NCBI GenBank assembly: GCA_030737835.1
Contig: CM060848.1
Span: 32,297,634 to 32,361,633, forward strand
Length of the DNA: 64,000 bases
Reading direction: 5' to 3'
Source: Acorus gramineus
Taxonomy: Eukaryota > Streptophyta > Magnoliopsida > Acorales > Acoraceae
This document shows, piece by piece, positions 1-14,300 of this stretch. The notes beneath the pieces were generated by a model. That model saw only the letters and a program-made list of their open reading frames with translations. It was not told where the DNA came from and made no database searches. The position numbers were made by a program, and so were the translations under genes. Position 1 is the stretch's first letter. Every line of letters starts with the position of its first letter.

Positions 1-2090
1 GGTCTTGTATATTGCTTTTATCACATGTTATTATTTTTCTCCTTGTGTTTTAAAACTGCTGTTCTCTTGCCTTCTCTCTCTGCCACAAGGATGCAATGCC
101 TGAGGTCCCTTTTTAGATTTCCAAGCTCTCAGGCTGTTTATTTGTCCTTTTAAGATCTATTATTGTTTTTAAATGTGTATGATAGATTAAGTAATTTTTT
201 TTGGCATTTTACATGTCTAATATAATTATTGTAGAAACATGTATTGCACTTGCTGGATAAGAAGCATGTTAGAGCTGTATGTCTGGCCAGTTATTACTGT
301 TGCCATCAAGGATGGGTAACACGCTAGATTTGTTTTTTCTTTTTGTTTGTGTCAGGCTTGAAAATTCTGAATGAGGCTTTCTGGAGTAATTGGGTATTTT
401 TGGTACCATTGGGAGGGGAAGACTAATGGGGAAGAAGTCTGTTGGACTTTTGTGACCCCAAATCTTAATTATTTGTGATATTATTTCTTCAAATACTTTA
501 CAAAACTGCAAAGTCTCATTGCTGATTATCTGTCGGGTCAATGTCGGGTCAAGCCTGATTATCTGTCAGGCTTTAAAATTCTCAATGAGGCTTTCTGGAG
601 TAATTGGGTATTTTTGGTACCATTGGGAGGGGAAGACTAATGGGGGGAAGTCTGTTGGACTTTTGTCACCCCAAATCTTAATTATTTGTGATATATTTCT
701 TCAAATGTTTTACAAAACTATAAAGTCTCATTGCTGATTATCTGTTGGGACAATGCCTAGTTGGAGTGTATGAATTGTGTTTTCTATCTATGATTGAAAA
801 TGCTCTCTAGCCTTGTATGAAAACATGCTTTCTGACGGTGGTTGGGGCTAGGGTGGGAGATAAAGAAGTAAATTCGTTCGTCCCATAGACATGGATTGGT
901 GTACTTACGTACGGGTCTCATATCCAGTACTCGAGGATTATCAGATGAAAATAAAATAAAATACATAAAAAATATTATGACAATTTTTGATTCGGGGTGT
1001 TGTCATGTGACAAGTTATTGAAATGAAAGCTAAACTTGATTTTTGAAAAATGAACGTGTTAGCAAGGCATTGTAAGCTTCTTTTTCTGTTTGATGTTTTC
1101 TGGTTATGTATTATGTAGTTCCCCACCATGGAAGTTATTGTTTTAACTTACAGATCCTCAGGTTCTACCCTGTTTAATTCTCATTTTCCCTTGGAGATTG
1201 ATGTCTATATAATGGCCCACTGCATTTATGTGCGGGTAGTTTAATTACTGGTCATGTCCGTATCTATATTCTTGAAATATTTCTTGAAATTTTTGTGTTA
1301 TCTTCAAATTGCATCCTTGTTTTAACTGATATCATTCCTTGATATATGATCTTTGTGATTAAAGGTATTTCTTAGATGTGTTTATGGTCTAATTTGAGGT
1401 ATGCAATGATTGCAATTATATTAGGCGACCATTTGATCCACATTACAATGTGTAATTTTGTGGATGCTGTGCTTAGTTGTCATTATATGTGAGTTATAGA
1501 ATCCTTTCTCTTTTCAGTGTACACTGCAATTCATGGAACTTTCCATCTTCAACAAACATTTTTTAACTAAATACCTTTTGTATATGAATGATTTAATGGC
1601 GAATGATTAAGGTTTCCTTGCTATTATAAAGTGGAAAATTTAGTAGTTGGGTGTGTTTTACTAGGTGCAACCTGCATCCTTGAAGAGGATCTCATACACC
1701 TCTTATCAGATGTATAACATCTTTGAGGTTCTCTTAAGTTTTTTGTGTCAAAGATGAGCCTATTTGGTGCATAGATGATAGATCTCCATCACCCAATCAT
1801 TATGATTGTTGAGTCAGAGTCATTTGGAGGGTCTCAACTCTGGTTAATGGTTAGGTTGGATTAAGTGGGAGGCCGGGAGCCAAAATATATTTAAGGCTAA
1901 CATTTTTTCTAATCATTCCTCTGATCTTTTCTTATACTGAATTGCGTGGTTTTCACATTTTATATATATTTCTTGTCCTATTATAACTGGCTGTCTTTTC
2001 ATTTGGAAGTTATGTCAATAGTCCTAGTGGCATATGCAACTGTTGCATTATTTCTTTTGAAATTTATTTATTTTAAGCATGTTGCCACAG
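1..2090 (+). other. Intron upstream of the first visible VIR3-like exon
   Basis: No exon could be recognised in this stretch. It ends in a pyrimidine-rich tract and CCACAG at 2085-2090, a good splice acceptor, so it is read as the intron preceding the first visible exon. The family normally has an N-terminal exon with a chloroplast transit peptide, which I did not find here, so it should lie left of the window. The only internal structure noted is a direct duplication at 350-757. Confidence 0.6.
350..757. repeat. Two-copy tandem duplication, about 200 bp unit
   Basis: The segment beginning TGTCAGGCTT at 350 is repeated from 564. The two copies align over about 200 bp with scattered substitutions and small indels. 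Nothing coding was recognised in either copy. It lies in the presumed intron of the VIR3-like gene. Confidence 0.85.
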
Positions 2091-2309
2091 GTTCCCCAGA
2101 GGCTCTATACCTTGGATGAGCTGAAACTTAATGGAATAAATACGTCATCATTTTTATCCCCTGTAGATGCCACACTGGGATCCATTGAAAGAAATCTGCA
2201 GTTTGCTGCTGTCTTAGGGGGATTTTCTGCATGGGTTGTATTTGGATTTACACAATTACAAGTCTTATTTATCTCTCTGGGGCTATTGTTCCTCTGGTCA
2301 CTGGACTTG
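2091..2309 (+). CDS. VIR3: VIR3-like exon, two hydrophobic segments
   Basis: 73 codons, phase 0 at both ends. Acceptor CCACAG precedes it and donor GTAATG follows. It begins VPQRLYTLDELKLNG and ends in a strongly hydrophobic stretch. Confidence 0.85.
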
Positions 2310-5300
2310 GTAATGTTATTATCATTTGCAATCATGGCTGTCTCTCATTGGCCCACCTCGTGTTTTGTGCTTGAAGACTGTCTGACATCTCATTTGATGC
2401 ATTGATTATTTTATTGATACTTATATACATAGTTTGAAGTGCGGCCGCACGTACCGGTACGTGCGGCCGCACATGCTGATGTGCGTCCCCCTAAGACGCA
2501 CATTCTCTCCCGTATGCGACTCACGTTCGAATTCAGTTCGAACGGAATTCGAACGGTCTCTTACCATTCGAAGTTCTGTTCGAATTGACTTCGAACGGTA
2601 AAACCTACCTCTGAGTTCGGATTGTCGTTCGAATGGTAATTCGAACGGCAACATACTGTTCGAAAGCTGTTCGAACGCAGTTCGAACGTCCGTTGAGCGT
2701 TTGAATTCAATTCGAACGGGGGTTCAAATGGTTGCCTTACCCTATGTGCGACCGCAGGTTCGGTACATGCGGCCGCATATGCCATGTGCGGACCCCACCG
2801 CACATGGTTTTGAACCATGCTTATATACATAAATCATGTGCTTGTTTGGCATTTATAAAAAATGTTGTTGAAAAGGAATGTGTAGAAAATAAGTCAGATA
2901 TACGTAACCTTGAATTGGCTTGATGTTTACCAAATTTTGCATGCATCTTGCTTTTGGAAAAAGAGAGATTCATTGAACTTGTGTCATTCTTCCTTTATCC
3001 AGTTACTAAATTGCTTGATTTATTTATTTATTTATTGTGGTACCATAACTGTGTTGTTTGTTATCTTCTCTGAACCATATACAAATTCCATCGGAGTTTG
3101 AAGTTTTGTTCCTTCATCTAGTTTCTACACTCGAATTTATTTATTTTTGGATGGCATCATAAATGTTCATTATTATTTAAACTATAGATAGTAAGCTAAT
3201 GCCCCCTTTGATTGGCAACACAATACACTATCAGTGTTTTAATATGTTGCTTAGAGAGCATGTCTTGGTTCCTTCTTAATTTTCAATTTACCAATATCTT
3301 AAAGAGTAAGATGGGTGAGAGCATTAGTGTAGAGTAGTATTCTTCTGAAAACTTTTTCCATACATAGTTAATATACAATATACGTGGACATCTATTCTAC
3401 ATACATGTTTTTTATGAGGTGTATAATAATTGCAGTCTGCAGTCCCACATAGTGATGGACAATGGTGCGGTATTGCATGCTCGATGCTTTTGTATTTGAT
3501 TGGTCTATACTCACATGGTTGACACTCACAGCTTCCATTTTCAGCAGTTCCTGCATTCGTTTACCAAATTGGGAATTTCTTTCAGTGTCAATAAAGCTGA
3601 TATTCCAAGGGGGGGTTTGTTTATGGCTGAGTCAGGAACTGTTGTGAGTGTGGTGGTCTGGGTGTGGAGATCCCTTATATCATTACCCCATTTTTTACTC
3701 TTTTGTTTCAATTAGCTCCAACATGAAGCATATAAGCATCCTTGTGATTTACCAGTAAGTATAATTGTTGGATCACCACCTTCCATGAGAAAACTCTGAT
3801 TCAATGTAACTCTATGATGGAAAATGATGTAAACTGGACGTTAAATGAAACTTTTAATTGTTTTGGATTTTCCTGTTCTGCTTTATCTATGCATATGATT
3901 TGGTGTTTAGTGTAAGGGGGACAGTGCTTGATTTGTTTAACTACTCCATGACAAAGAAAGAATTACTATGATGGGTGGTGTCCTATCTAAAACCGGTTTC
4001 AAATTTTTATGCAAGTTGAACCATCATTTGTTTTTCTTTATGTGTTTGTTATTTTAGGCTCATACTATGAAATATTAAATGAGATATTATTATTTAGAGC
4101 TTTGCAGGTGTCATTTAATGGAGGAGTAAGTAATCTGTTGCTTGACACAATAGGGCACACCTCTAGTCAGAAGTATCATGATAGGGTGATTCATGTAAGT
4201 TTTTGCCTTGATCATTTAATATTTCTCAGATCCAAAACTTGCAATTTTCCTTATATCATGTTCAATATATCTTTTTGGTTATGTTGGTTGTAATCTAGAA
4301 TATGGTGGATTAGCTATCACTTGTTTATCTGAAAACTCCATGTTTGAATGATGATGTTTAGACAGCTTGAGAATTTTTTCTAGATTGTATGTGACCCCAA
4401 CATAGGCTTGAAAGCAGCTTTCACCAGTGTGATGGCTTGGGAACAAAACTTGAGTTGTGGTGATATTTAGCTTGATTATCACCACAACTCACAATTTGGG
4501 ACAATAGTTTTCCCACATGGATCTTTTTGTTTCTATTTGTCCGTCGGTCATTTGAACTTGGACACTACTGATTCCCAGCACATATGACGTTTTCAGATAA
4601 TAATGACTACCGCTGTGCATGGATTTTTTTTTCTCTTATTTGGTCAGTCATTTTCAGCAGGTTGACAACATTACGATAATGTCATATGGTCGTGCTTGAT
4701 TAATGTAAATGTTATTTTGATAAATATTCTTTAGGTCATTTATATGTTGAACTGTGGTTAGCTTGTATTTCTAGGATTGAGTTTTGTTCATTGCTTCTTG
4801 AATGTGGTCATCAGGAGAGATGCCTACATCAGCATATTGAAGGAAAGAGAACGTGTCTTAAACTTATTTGAACGAGTGAACCATTTTTTTTAGAACATCT
4901 AAATTTTGATCTTTTAAATCATGTACACTTCTTAGGATTTTGTATGCTTCCAAATCCAGTAACTCTGTAAATTTTGGTAGCTTTAGTGTTCATAAAGTTT
5001 CAGGGCCCCCTGGATCTCTGCGACCAATGTTCTAAATCTTAGTATGGGTCTTGATTTTGGACTAGAAACAGATAATGCACATTGTCTGTATTGGATGATG
5101 TGAATCTAACATGATTGGAAATCATGCACCAACTTTAATGGGGCTGTCATCACCATTGTTTAGTTTTCCATTTCAACAGTCCATTTCAGTACAAAAAGTT
5201 TCACAATTGGTGATTGAAGTTGGGAAGCAATCAAAGAGACACGTCGAGCGTGGTAGATTCATAGATTTGAATTCTTGTTTTACACAAAATGGACTTCTAT

Positions 5301-8300
5301 GTCTATTATAGGTTTTTCTCTCGCTCTCTCATCTGCTTCCCCTTCTTTCTGATCTTTAAGAATTTTGGGTGAATCTTTTCCCGAAATAGACTGTTGAGAT
5401 TCCTGGTAAATAGACTACTCAAATCTTTGACGCTCATTCTTATTTTTCCATCAAAGTTTTGTAGTTTTGTGATATAATATTCTTTTGAGTGCAAAAACCT
5501 ATCTTGAGATTTCATATTATTGGTGTATAAATAAAAAAATGCAAAGCAAAGTGGTTCCTATACTCATCCATTTTTTTATGCTATAAGATTTGACCATGTT
5601 TATGCAAATGTGAGTATGTGATGTGACACTTAGTTATTGCACCACTAGTTTCATATTATCTAAATTATTCATCACTCCCAATCAATGCATCAAACAATAT
5701 TTCGTAATTTGTTTCTATCAGACATTGAATCTACTTATTAGTGCTGGTTAGGAAATTATTGTCCAAAATTTTTAATTGTTAATTTTTTCAGAGGTGCATG
5801 ATGTTTTGAACAATCAGGGTAGAATCAGGGTAGATTACCTATTTTAAAGAAAATTGGATATCTCTTCCAGTCTTCCATTATGGTTGAGGCTTAGTTATTT
5901 TTTTCCCGTAGAGATTCGGTGGATATGATTTGAACTTCACATCTGAATCTCAGTCAACTAGATCTCCGATGAAATTTTAACAAGCCATTTTCTTTTCGAA
6001 ATAAGGTGAGAATTTACCACCAAAGAATTCATTAAGCTGGGATGAGACACAGAAGGGTTTTATACAGTAGACTACTGACCGGAATAAAACAGAAAACTAC
6101 AGGGTGACCAAAATGATAAGAGGGAAAACAAAAGAGGAGGAGTTGATGAGAAGATCCCAACTCACCATCAAATTAAAATACAACCGAATGAGCCCAGCAC
6201 AGTGAGTGCCCCTGTCCCTAATGAACTTGAACACTGATTTCCAGGTAATCTGTAGATGAGGTGGGTTTCCTTTTGAAACTGACCTCATTTGTGGTTGGCA
6301 TTCATGCTTCTGTCCCCCTTTTCTCAAACTCTTTAACTTTTCCGCATCAGTTCCAAAGACCATAAGTATGTAGACCTATTGATTCACCTAACATCCTCCA
6401 AATGCTATTGGCAAAACTGCAAGAAACAAACAAATCCTCTGGAGTCACCAAATCACAATTGCACAGAAACTCGAGTCTTGTCAGCATCAGCAATTTATTT
6501 TGCCAGGTACGCCCTTGCCAAAATTCTTTCCTGCTATACCAACCACATAAAAGATTGAACTTCAACTGAAATCTTATCACCCCATGTCTCTTTGTATTTA
6601 GATGCAGTACATATATTGATTTGGAGATCCCTCATCAACCAGCAACCGCAAGATCTGAAAGAGAAGCCCATCTCAGGAAGATGAACCAGAAATTGCTATT
6701 GAAAGATTCTCTCACCACACTTGCATACGCAAAGAGAGCAAATGTGGGACATCTTGGGATACTTGATAATCCAGACTCCTCATGATGGTCGACCAAACCA
6801 GCTCTTCTGTCATCTCTTCCATGAATTACTTTACAATACCCATCCTGTCAGAAGAAAACCTGAAGATCCTGGGGTATGCGGTCAATAGAGTTTCCTCAAG
6901 GAGCCAAATATATGGCCAGAATCTTTTGGAATTGCCTTATCCATCTTTCATCTCACTGCCATGGGGAAAAGCCATGGGGAAATTTTTAACCAACCCTCAT
7001 AATCCCCCTCCAAATAAAGTAAATGTCAAAGGAGTTAGAAGGCCTGAACCCTAAAGGTACCACATCCCCTGAAGTACCTAACCTGGACAAGTTATATTAG
7101 GTTCATCACTGTTCATGGCTTTAATTATATATATATTACATGTTAAAGATCTAAGAATAATATAATGTTCTTATTAGCTAGAGTGGTAGTTGGGTCTTTA
7201 TGAAGCTTAATGACACAGATATGGTGTTTGCACAAAGAAAATAACCAAAAGGATTAATACTATAATGAATAAAGGCAGACATAGCTGCTGATAGTGGAAA
7301 TGGCAAGTATTTTAAAGGCTTCTTTCAAATGTCAAAAAAAAGTGTGTCCTACTCATTGCATATTGACTCTCTGATGTCCATAGCCGATATGACTTTTCAA
7401 GTCTTGTCTTGGCTTCATATTTTTGAAGGTCATCACACTTCAGTGACAAGTGAGCCACCCAGAACTCGTAAAACAGAATCACACTAGTTTAGTTTACATA
7501 GGTGTGTCTGCTCTGAGAAATTCAATAATATTCTAGTAACTGATGGCTGATGTATTACCGTCAAATGTGCATTTAGAGGACTTTTAAATAAATTTTTTTA
7601 CTTGTTGAGATAGTTATATGTTAACTTGTTTATTTTTATACTCAATGAAGGATTGTCTGTCATTATTCTCTAACTGCCTACTTGAGTGAGTGTTTTCCTG
7701 TGACATCCAACTCACTTGGGTCATGTGTCTTCAGCATGAAGCCGGTCATTTCTTAATAGCGTTCTTGCTTGGAGTTCTTCCAAAGGACTATACTTTAACA
7801 AGTCTGGAAGCTTTAAGGAAGACAGGCTCCCTCAATGTGCAAGCAGGGACATCTTTTGTGGATTTTGAGTTTCTTGAAGAAGTAAGTATGTTTCTATTTT
7901 TTGTCCATTTCTTTATATATTTCAATGTTCAGATCACCTGGGAGGGGAGATATTTAATCTTCATGTTACAATATCTATACTTCTTATATTGTATCTAGTA
8001 GTTCGTTCCATGACAGACATGAATAACATATAAAATCATTATATATAGTAGGCAGTTGAGAATTGCATTGCATCACATTGTACTTTCCCTGCTTCATCCT
8101 GCATATTGTTCACTTTCATTGGACATATGTAAAGCAAATAAAAACCTCTCATGGAAATTATGAGCTTCAGAAATATAACCTGCTTGGTTACCCATGTCAT
8201 TTGATCAGCCTTGAGCTGTGTGGTATTAGTTTTTTATTTTAATAAAAATGTGGCAACATATACAGTTGGTTTTCATACGGTATGACATAAATGATTTCTT

Positions 8301-11300
8301 AATCTATGTTAAACATGCTATGGATGCATGCTCCATATACTGTGAGTGCCAGGTCTTTGTATTCTTTTTATTATGTGTTGTGTCAACTCTCACCATTATT
8401 AATGTTCTGAATTCCTTTTTCTTGTGTATCCATGATAATGTAAACTTAGGAAAATTTATGTAGTGTCTACCATGTCATTCTTCTGCTTTTGTGGTTTCTA
8501 TTCACGTCATTATGCACAGCTTATGGGGTGCGTATATTTAAAATTGGTTTTCCTCATTGATATACCATGTCATTTTTCATGTAGATGTTCATCATCATCA
8601 ACTATAATATGATAGAACCTATCCATTAGTCTTAAACGATTCCATGCTGTTGCTATTTATGAGCATGATTATGAAAATTTTGCATGCTAAAATTTAAGGA
8701 TTCAACTTACGGGTTAATCCTGCTCAAGATGTTTTTTGGTTTAGTGTCATTTTTGGTAGATCTAAAATCTCATACATAACTAACTATGGCACATGCACGT
8801 GTGGACATAATAAACTTGGAAGAATACAAGTGAAGAATGAAAATTATGGACGCATATTTTTGCTTTGGCATCTTTTGTAAGTATATGGCAAGTCATGGAA
8901 GATAATGGTGGAGGGACTATAATGGGTTTATAAAATTCTTGATTTAGGGGCTAAGGTGTGATGGATTATATGAAGCAGAGAATATTGGTGGAAGAAACAT
9001 TTGCTTAACCCAACCCTGGAGTGGCTCTTTGGCTAGAGTCATGGATTTGCTCCCCATAGGTCTTAATTACGAAACCCTCATTTTTATCCTATGCATATGG
9101 TTTGTAAGTGATTGTATGCATTTAGGGTTTTTTCTGACTAATATTGGTTCCTAAACACCAAACAAAACATCTTCTTCTTACTTCTATTATAACGGCACTA
9201 CCAGTTAAATATGAACTTAATTGCTTTGCCATACCATGAGAAGTTTCCAATGGTCACATTGCAGCAAGGTGTTGAACGAGAAGTTGACCTGTGAGATTGA
9301 GGAATAAATGATCACATTGCTCTTCATGGATTTCTCATGTCTCGAAATGTTAAAAGTGATGAAATTTACATCATCATCCATGGGAAATTCAAGCTAGCAA
9401 TTATTTGGTTGCCCCATATGCTAAAGTCGCATACAATTGATATTCTGACCAATATAAAAGAACAAATATACATATATATATAACATGCTTTGGAGTGTTC
9501 CCCAAATTATTTTTGTTGGCATATTTTCTGTAACAAAATAATATTATATATTAATGTAATGTTTTGAGTCCATGAGTCATGAAGAGAAGAAGAATCGAAG
9601 ATCAAATGATCAAAGTGAAGATTCAAACGAACCTATGGATCAGTCACTCAGAGATAAACCATATGCATACATTTCAAGATGCATGGTTTTAAAAATAAAT
9701 ATTTTAATTTTATGAAAGGTTTTATTGGTATATTTGATTTGATTTAAAAGAAATTTTTGAAAATATATTCTAAGTTAGTTTAAATATTTTTCGTATAGAT
9801 AAAAATCAGATTTAAAAAAGGTTTTGAAAGAATTTTAAAATTGAATTTTCAAATGACCATTAACAGTCATGTCCTAACAATTTGGATGTGGTCCGGACGA
9901 TGAACTTGGTATAGACAAAAAAGTGTTGCAGAACTGCTTATTTTGTTACTGAAATTGCGAATGATCGTGTTCATCTAAAAGATCAGATACAATTTGAAAA
10001 ATACGTTAATATTTAGTTTATCTTCGTATCTTGCATATTTTGGATCTAGATACACCATCCATCATTTGGACAATTGAGATGATTGTCCGGACGATCAGAT
10101 GAATTTAAGTGCATATTTATTTTTTAAACTATGAACCTATTTTTGCCCTACCTATAAAAAGACATATATATCCGAAATCCAAAAATATTTTTTTATTCAT
10201 TCCTTCATATTAAAAACTCTAGGTTATATTTCACATCCAACCTACTTCTCTTACTTAGAGTTACTATTGAAAATTTGAACTCTTAGAAGCATCCATCCCA
10301 TCCACAAAAAACACTTGAGAGAGTATTGAGAGATCTGGTTGGAATCGTTTGAGAATATGAGAAGAACGGAACTAGAAGGCTTCTGGGGCTTACGGGAGAT
10401 CCACAAAGAAGAATGATTCGCAAGAGGCAGGCATGAGGGTATCAACGTCAGAGTGGATTGACGACTTGGTGGATACAAGACTGACTAGCTGATGATCAAG
10501 GCAAAGCGCTAGAAAGGTTGATCCAAGAAGGATCAAGGCAGAAATAGTCGGGTCAGGTTGTAAGAACTTTGTCTTTTTCATATATTAGATTTGTCTTGTA
10601 GGTCAGAAGTTTTTTCCCGTAAGGGTTTTCCTCATAAATTTTTGTGTGTTCATGTGGTGTTTGCTTGTGGTTGATTAACTTAATTAATCAATCATGCATA
10701 AATTTTTTAGGTTTGTGTGTTCATTATCACACATAATTAGTTTTGAATGAGTAAATTAATTAATTGAATTTCTGCAATAAGACTATCTTATATTAATTCT
10801 CATTACATTATGTTTACTATTTTTTAAAAAATTAAAACATGTGAGGATTGTGTTTGGGGCTGTACCTAACATTATCCTTGTTTTGCTAGTATAGCCTACA
10901 AAAGAAATTGATTAGCCCGGTTATACTTCATTGTTCATGTCAAGAGAATTTGTTTGAACACCCTCCTAAAAATTGTTTTGACTGTATCTAGCTATCTTTT
11001 CCGGACCAGAAAAGTGATTAAGGAGTGATTTGGAGACCCGAAGCTGGAGACAAATGGAGAGTATTGATGGGATTTATATGGAGATCAAGAGTGAAGGGGA
11101 AACACACTATAAGTGTCTGCTATTTAGTAACAGTACATAATAAATAAAAGAACATATACATGTGACAGATGAGTACACGTGACTACGTGAGTGAACAAAA
11201 ATATTTCTTACATATTGGTTGATGCAAGTAAACACTATTTTTTTTTTCTTTTTGAATATTAGTAGAGGTTATATAGGTGTTGGTTATGAGATCTTGTAGC

Positions 11301-14300
11301 TTAAAATGTTACAATGTCTTCTCGGTGCCACCGTGTTCGATACCACTTGGATCCCAACAACTGCCTTCCTCCTGTTGTTCAAAGTTTCTTTTATTGTCAA
11401 GTTCATTTTGTCTTGCTTTATATTGAACTACTATGTCAAAAGCAATTGTGTTGGTCTAGTATTTATCAAAAAGTGGAAAATTTTATATCATGGAAACATT
11501 TAAAGCCAACTTATTCAGGGGTAGTTTTTGGCTCTTATCCATGTACCACTTTGCCTCTTTAGGTGATAAAATGCCTTGTAGACCCCAAACTTAATGTGTC
11601 CTTCTCTGGGATACAGTTTTTTACCATGGAACTTAGTGAGTTTCTCTCTCTTTTTCTTTTGGAGCTTACAACTGTGTAATTGATAATGTAGGGATTTTAT
11701 TTGCCAACTACTCTAAAAAAAAAAAAGAAAAAGAAAAAAAAAGAGAAGCATTTCCATAGCTATGGGAGCCTAGTATTTTTAACATAAAGATTGTGAAGCA
11801 TTCGTCACTCGTTGTTTCACAACAAAGGTTGTACTTGTTATGCATGTGTCATTTGTAGCCATTTTGGTTAAGCCTTGGTCGCATGCATCTGTGTCATTCA
11901 GGGCCTTTTCTTTTTCGATCGGAGTCGCTAAAATTTTGGCTTTTAGCCACCTGCGGGAGTTGGAGTACTCTGATTGAAAATCTAACTGCATATTATGGGT
12001 CCTGGTACTGTTTCGTACTACCCATAAAAATTTCATCGAATTCCGGTAATGTTTTAGGAAATTATGCAGTTCCAAATCGTATCCGGGTTTTGAGAGTTCC
12101 TGGTTGGTCGAATAGTATGAGATATTTGGGGATGTGGTGACCCTTGGTAACCTTACCCCTACCTTGCTTGGGGATGAAGAAACCATTGGTTATTTGATAT
12201 GTGAGTGGGTGAGCCTAACCCTAACCTCACCCCCCCTTAAGGTCACCCCTAGGCACTATTTGGGCATGAAAATGACTTTTTTACCCTCTCTCTCTCTCCC
12301 CCTCTCTCCCTCTCTTGGTCTCTTTTTTTCTCCTCTTTGTGTGTGAAGAAGGAACAGGAAGAAGCAATTGAAGGAAAAGATGAAGAAGAAGCACAAGAAA
12401 GAGTGAGAAAGGGTGAGTATGTGTTGTTGTTGTTGTTGTTTCTCTTCTCTCTATCCCCTTCTCATGCCCCTTTGCACCCCTGTTTTCTGCCATGAAGGGC
12501 TTGAGGAGATGCTGATGAGGTGATGGTAGTGGTGGTGGTGGTTGAGGTGGTCGTGGGTGTGTCGAGAACCCCGCATCTCCCCATTTCCCTCCCCCTGTTT
12601 TGGTAAGGCAGCACTCTGTATTTTAAAGATCTCAGTGCATCTAGTATTTAGAGACACATTTTTAGGATTATGTCTTCATATGATATGATCATCTATGTGT
12701 TTAGTTGTTATATATGAAATTTGGGCTCATTATGATATCTGTGGTGTAAGTTAGAACCTGTTTTGCAAGGCCTGTCCAGATTCGCGTAGGAATTGACCTG
12801 CTTCTGGAAATAATTTATTTTGGGCTTGTAGAGGAAAAATTAGGTTCTAATGTCTTCATAGATTATGATCCCAGCATATCAGAGAATGTGTATTATTTAT
12901 TTCATAATTTTTGGATGTGTATTTGGTGCTGTGGAGATCAAATAGTAGGGCTGGTTGCAGCAGGTTTGGCAGTTTTGTTTGGTTGAGTGTCAAGGAGTAG
13001 TTTGCATGTGTCTTGTGTGATAATATGGAAGTATCAGGGGTTAGGGTCTTCATGAAGTAGGCTTATATGTGTGATAGGAGGTTCCATAATTTAATTATGG
13101 ATCATTGGTTGTGTTTTGCAGATCTCGTAGACCGGACGCGCGGTGATCCGGGTATCGGTGAGTGGTTTGATCCAATCTCCCTCCCCTCTCGAGATGCGCT
13201 CAACGCGCGTAGTCGTGCGTCGCGCATCGATGGGGCATCCTAGCTATACTACTTGTGTAGATAAGTAGTATGGCCATGCTTAATCTATAATATGTTAGAT
13301 ATCTTGCATGCTAGGCTTATATGGCATGTATTGTATCCATGTATGAATGACTGTATCACATGCGCCCTTTTAGTATGGGCATGTATTTTTGTAATGTGTA
13401 TGGATGTATAGAATATAGCATGCCTTAGGTAGTATTGTAATACTACTCCCACCATATTAATTGGAATATCCAACATGATTAAGTATGGGTTAATAATGGG
13501 CACACGCCTAATATTCCCTTGCGATAAGACTCGAGGGCGTGGTGTAGTTTTGCGCCCATGATAGTGGGGCAAAGCTATGACCAACTTCAAGAGATGATGA
13601 GCTCTCTCTCGCCCTCTCCCTTTGTACAAACTGAGTAAGTAGATGCGATTTCCTACTCGACTCAGGTTCGTTTGGAATATTGGCATGCACCTGTTAGTGC
13701 GCGAGATCGCGCTTGACCCTTCCCATTTAAGTTGGTGATATCCAACGCATACTTAAGTTATGTCTTGTGTGCTTATATGATTAATGGCCATGTATGCATT
13801 TTTAAGTGGGCCATACCTCGTATGCATGTTGATTATGATGTAAATCCATGATTAGGGAGTATCCCTATGATTAATTGATATATGATTGTGCATATGGTTC
13901 ATGCACATAACTAAGATTTAATTCTCCTATAAAATATATGCGCATGCTAAAACTAATTAGGCCTATATGAAATAGGCGTGGGTATGACCCGTTGTCGAGT
14001 TGTACCTTATTAGTTAGAGCGCTAGCGATGTAATCGCCCTCGTGCATCCGAGCGATGCACTCGTTTGGAATTTAGGAGAATTCATTATCTTATCGGTTTT
14101 GTTAAGCCTGTAGTTGTGGCATTAAGCTAGGCCTACCCGTGTTAGGCATGTATATGAACCGCCTGTTGGGTTATGTGTCTTGGTGGGATTATTTTAGCGT
14201 AAGAGCAGAGGCAACCCCCTTGTGTTCGAGCGACACAACCGTATGGGAGTACAATAGTATTTGATATCATCGATATGTGATTATCAAGAGTAGTTGTTTT

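Noticed and set aside
9010-9090. tRNA-derived SINE-like boxes (TGGCTCTTTGGCTAGAG and a distant B-box)
   Set aside because: Box A and B matches are poor, and no poly-A or flanking duplication was found.
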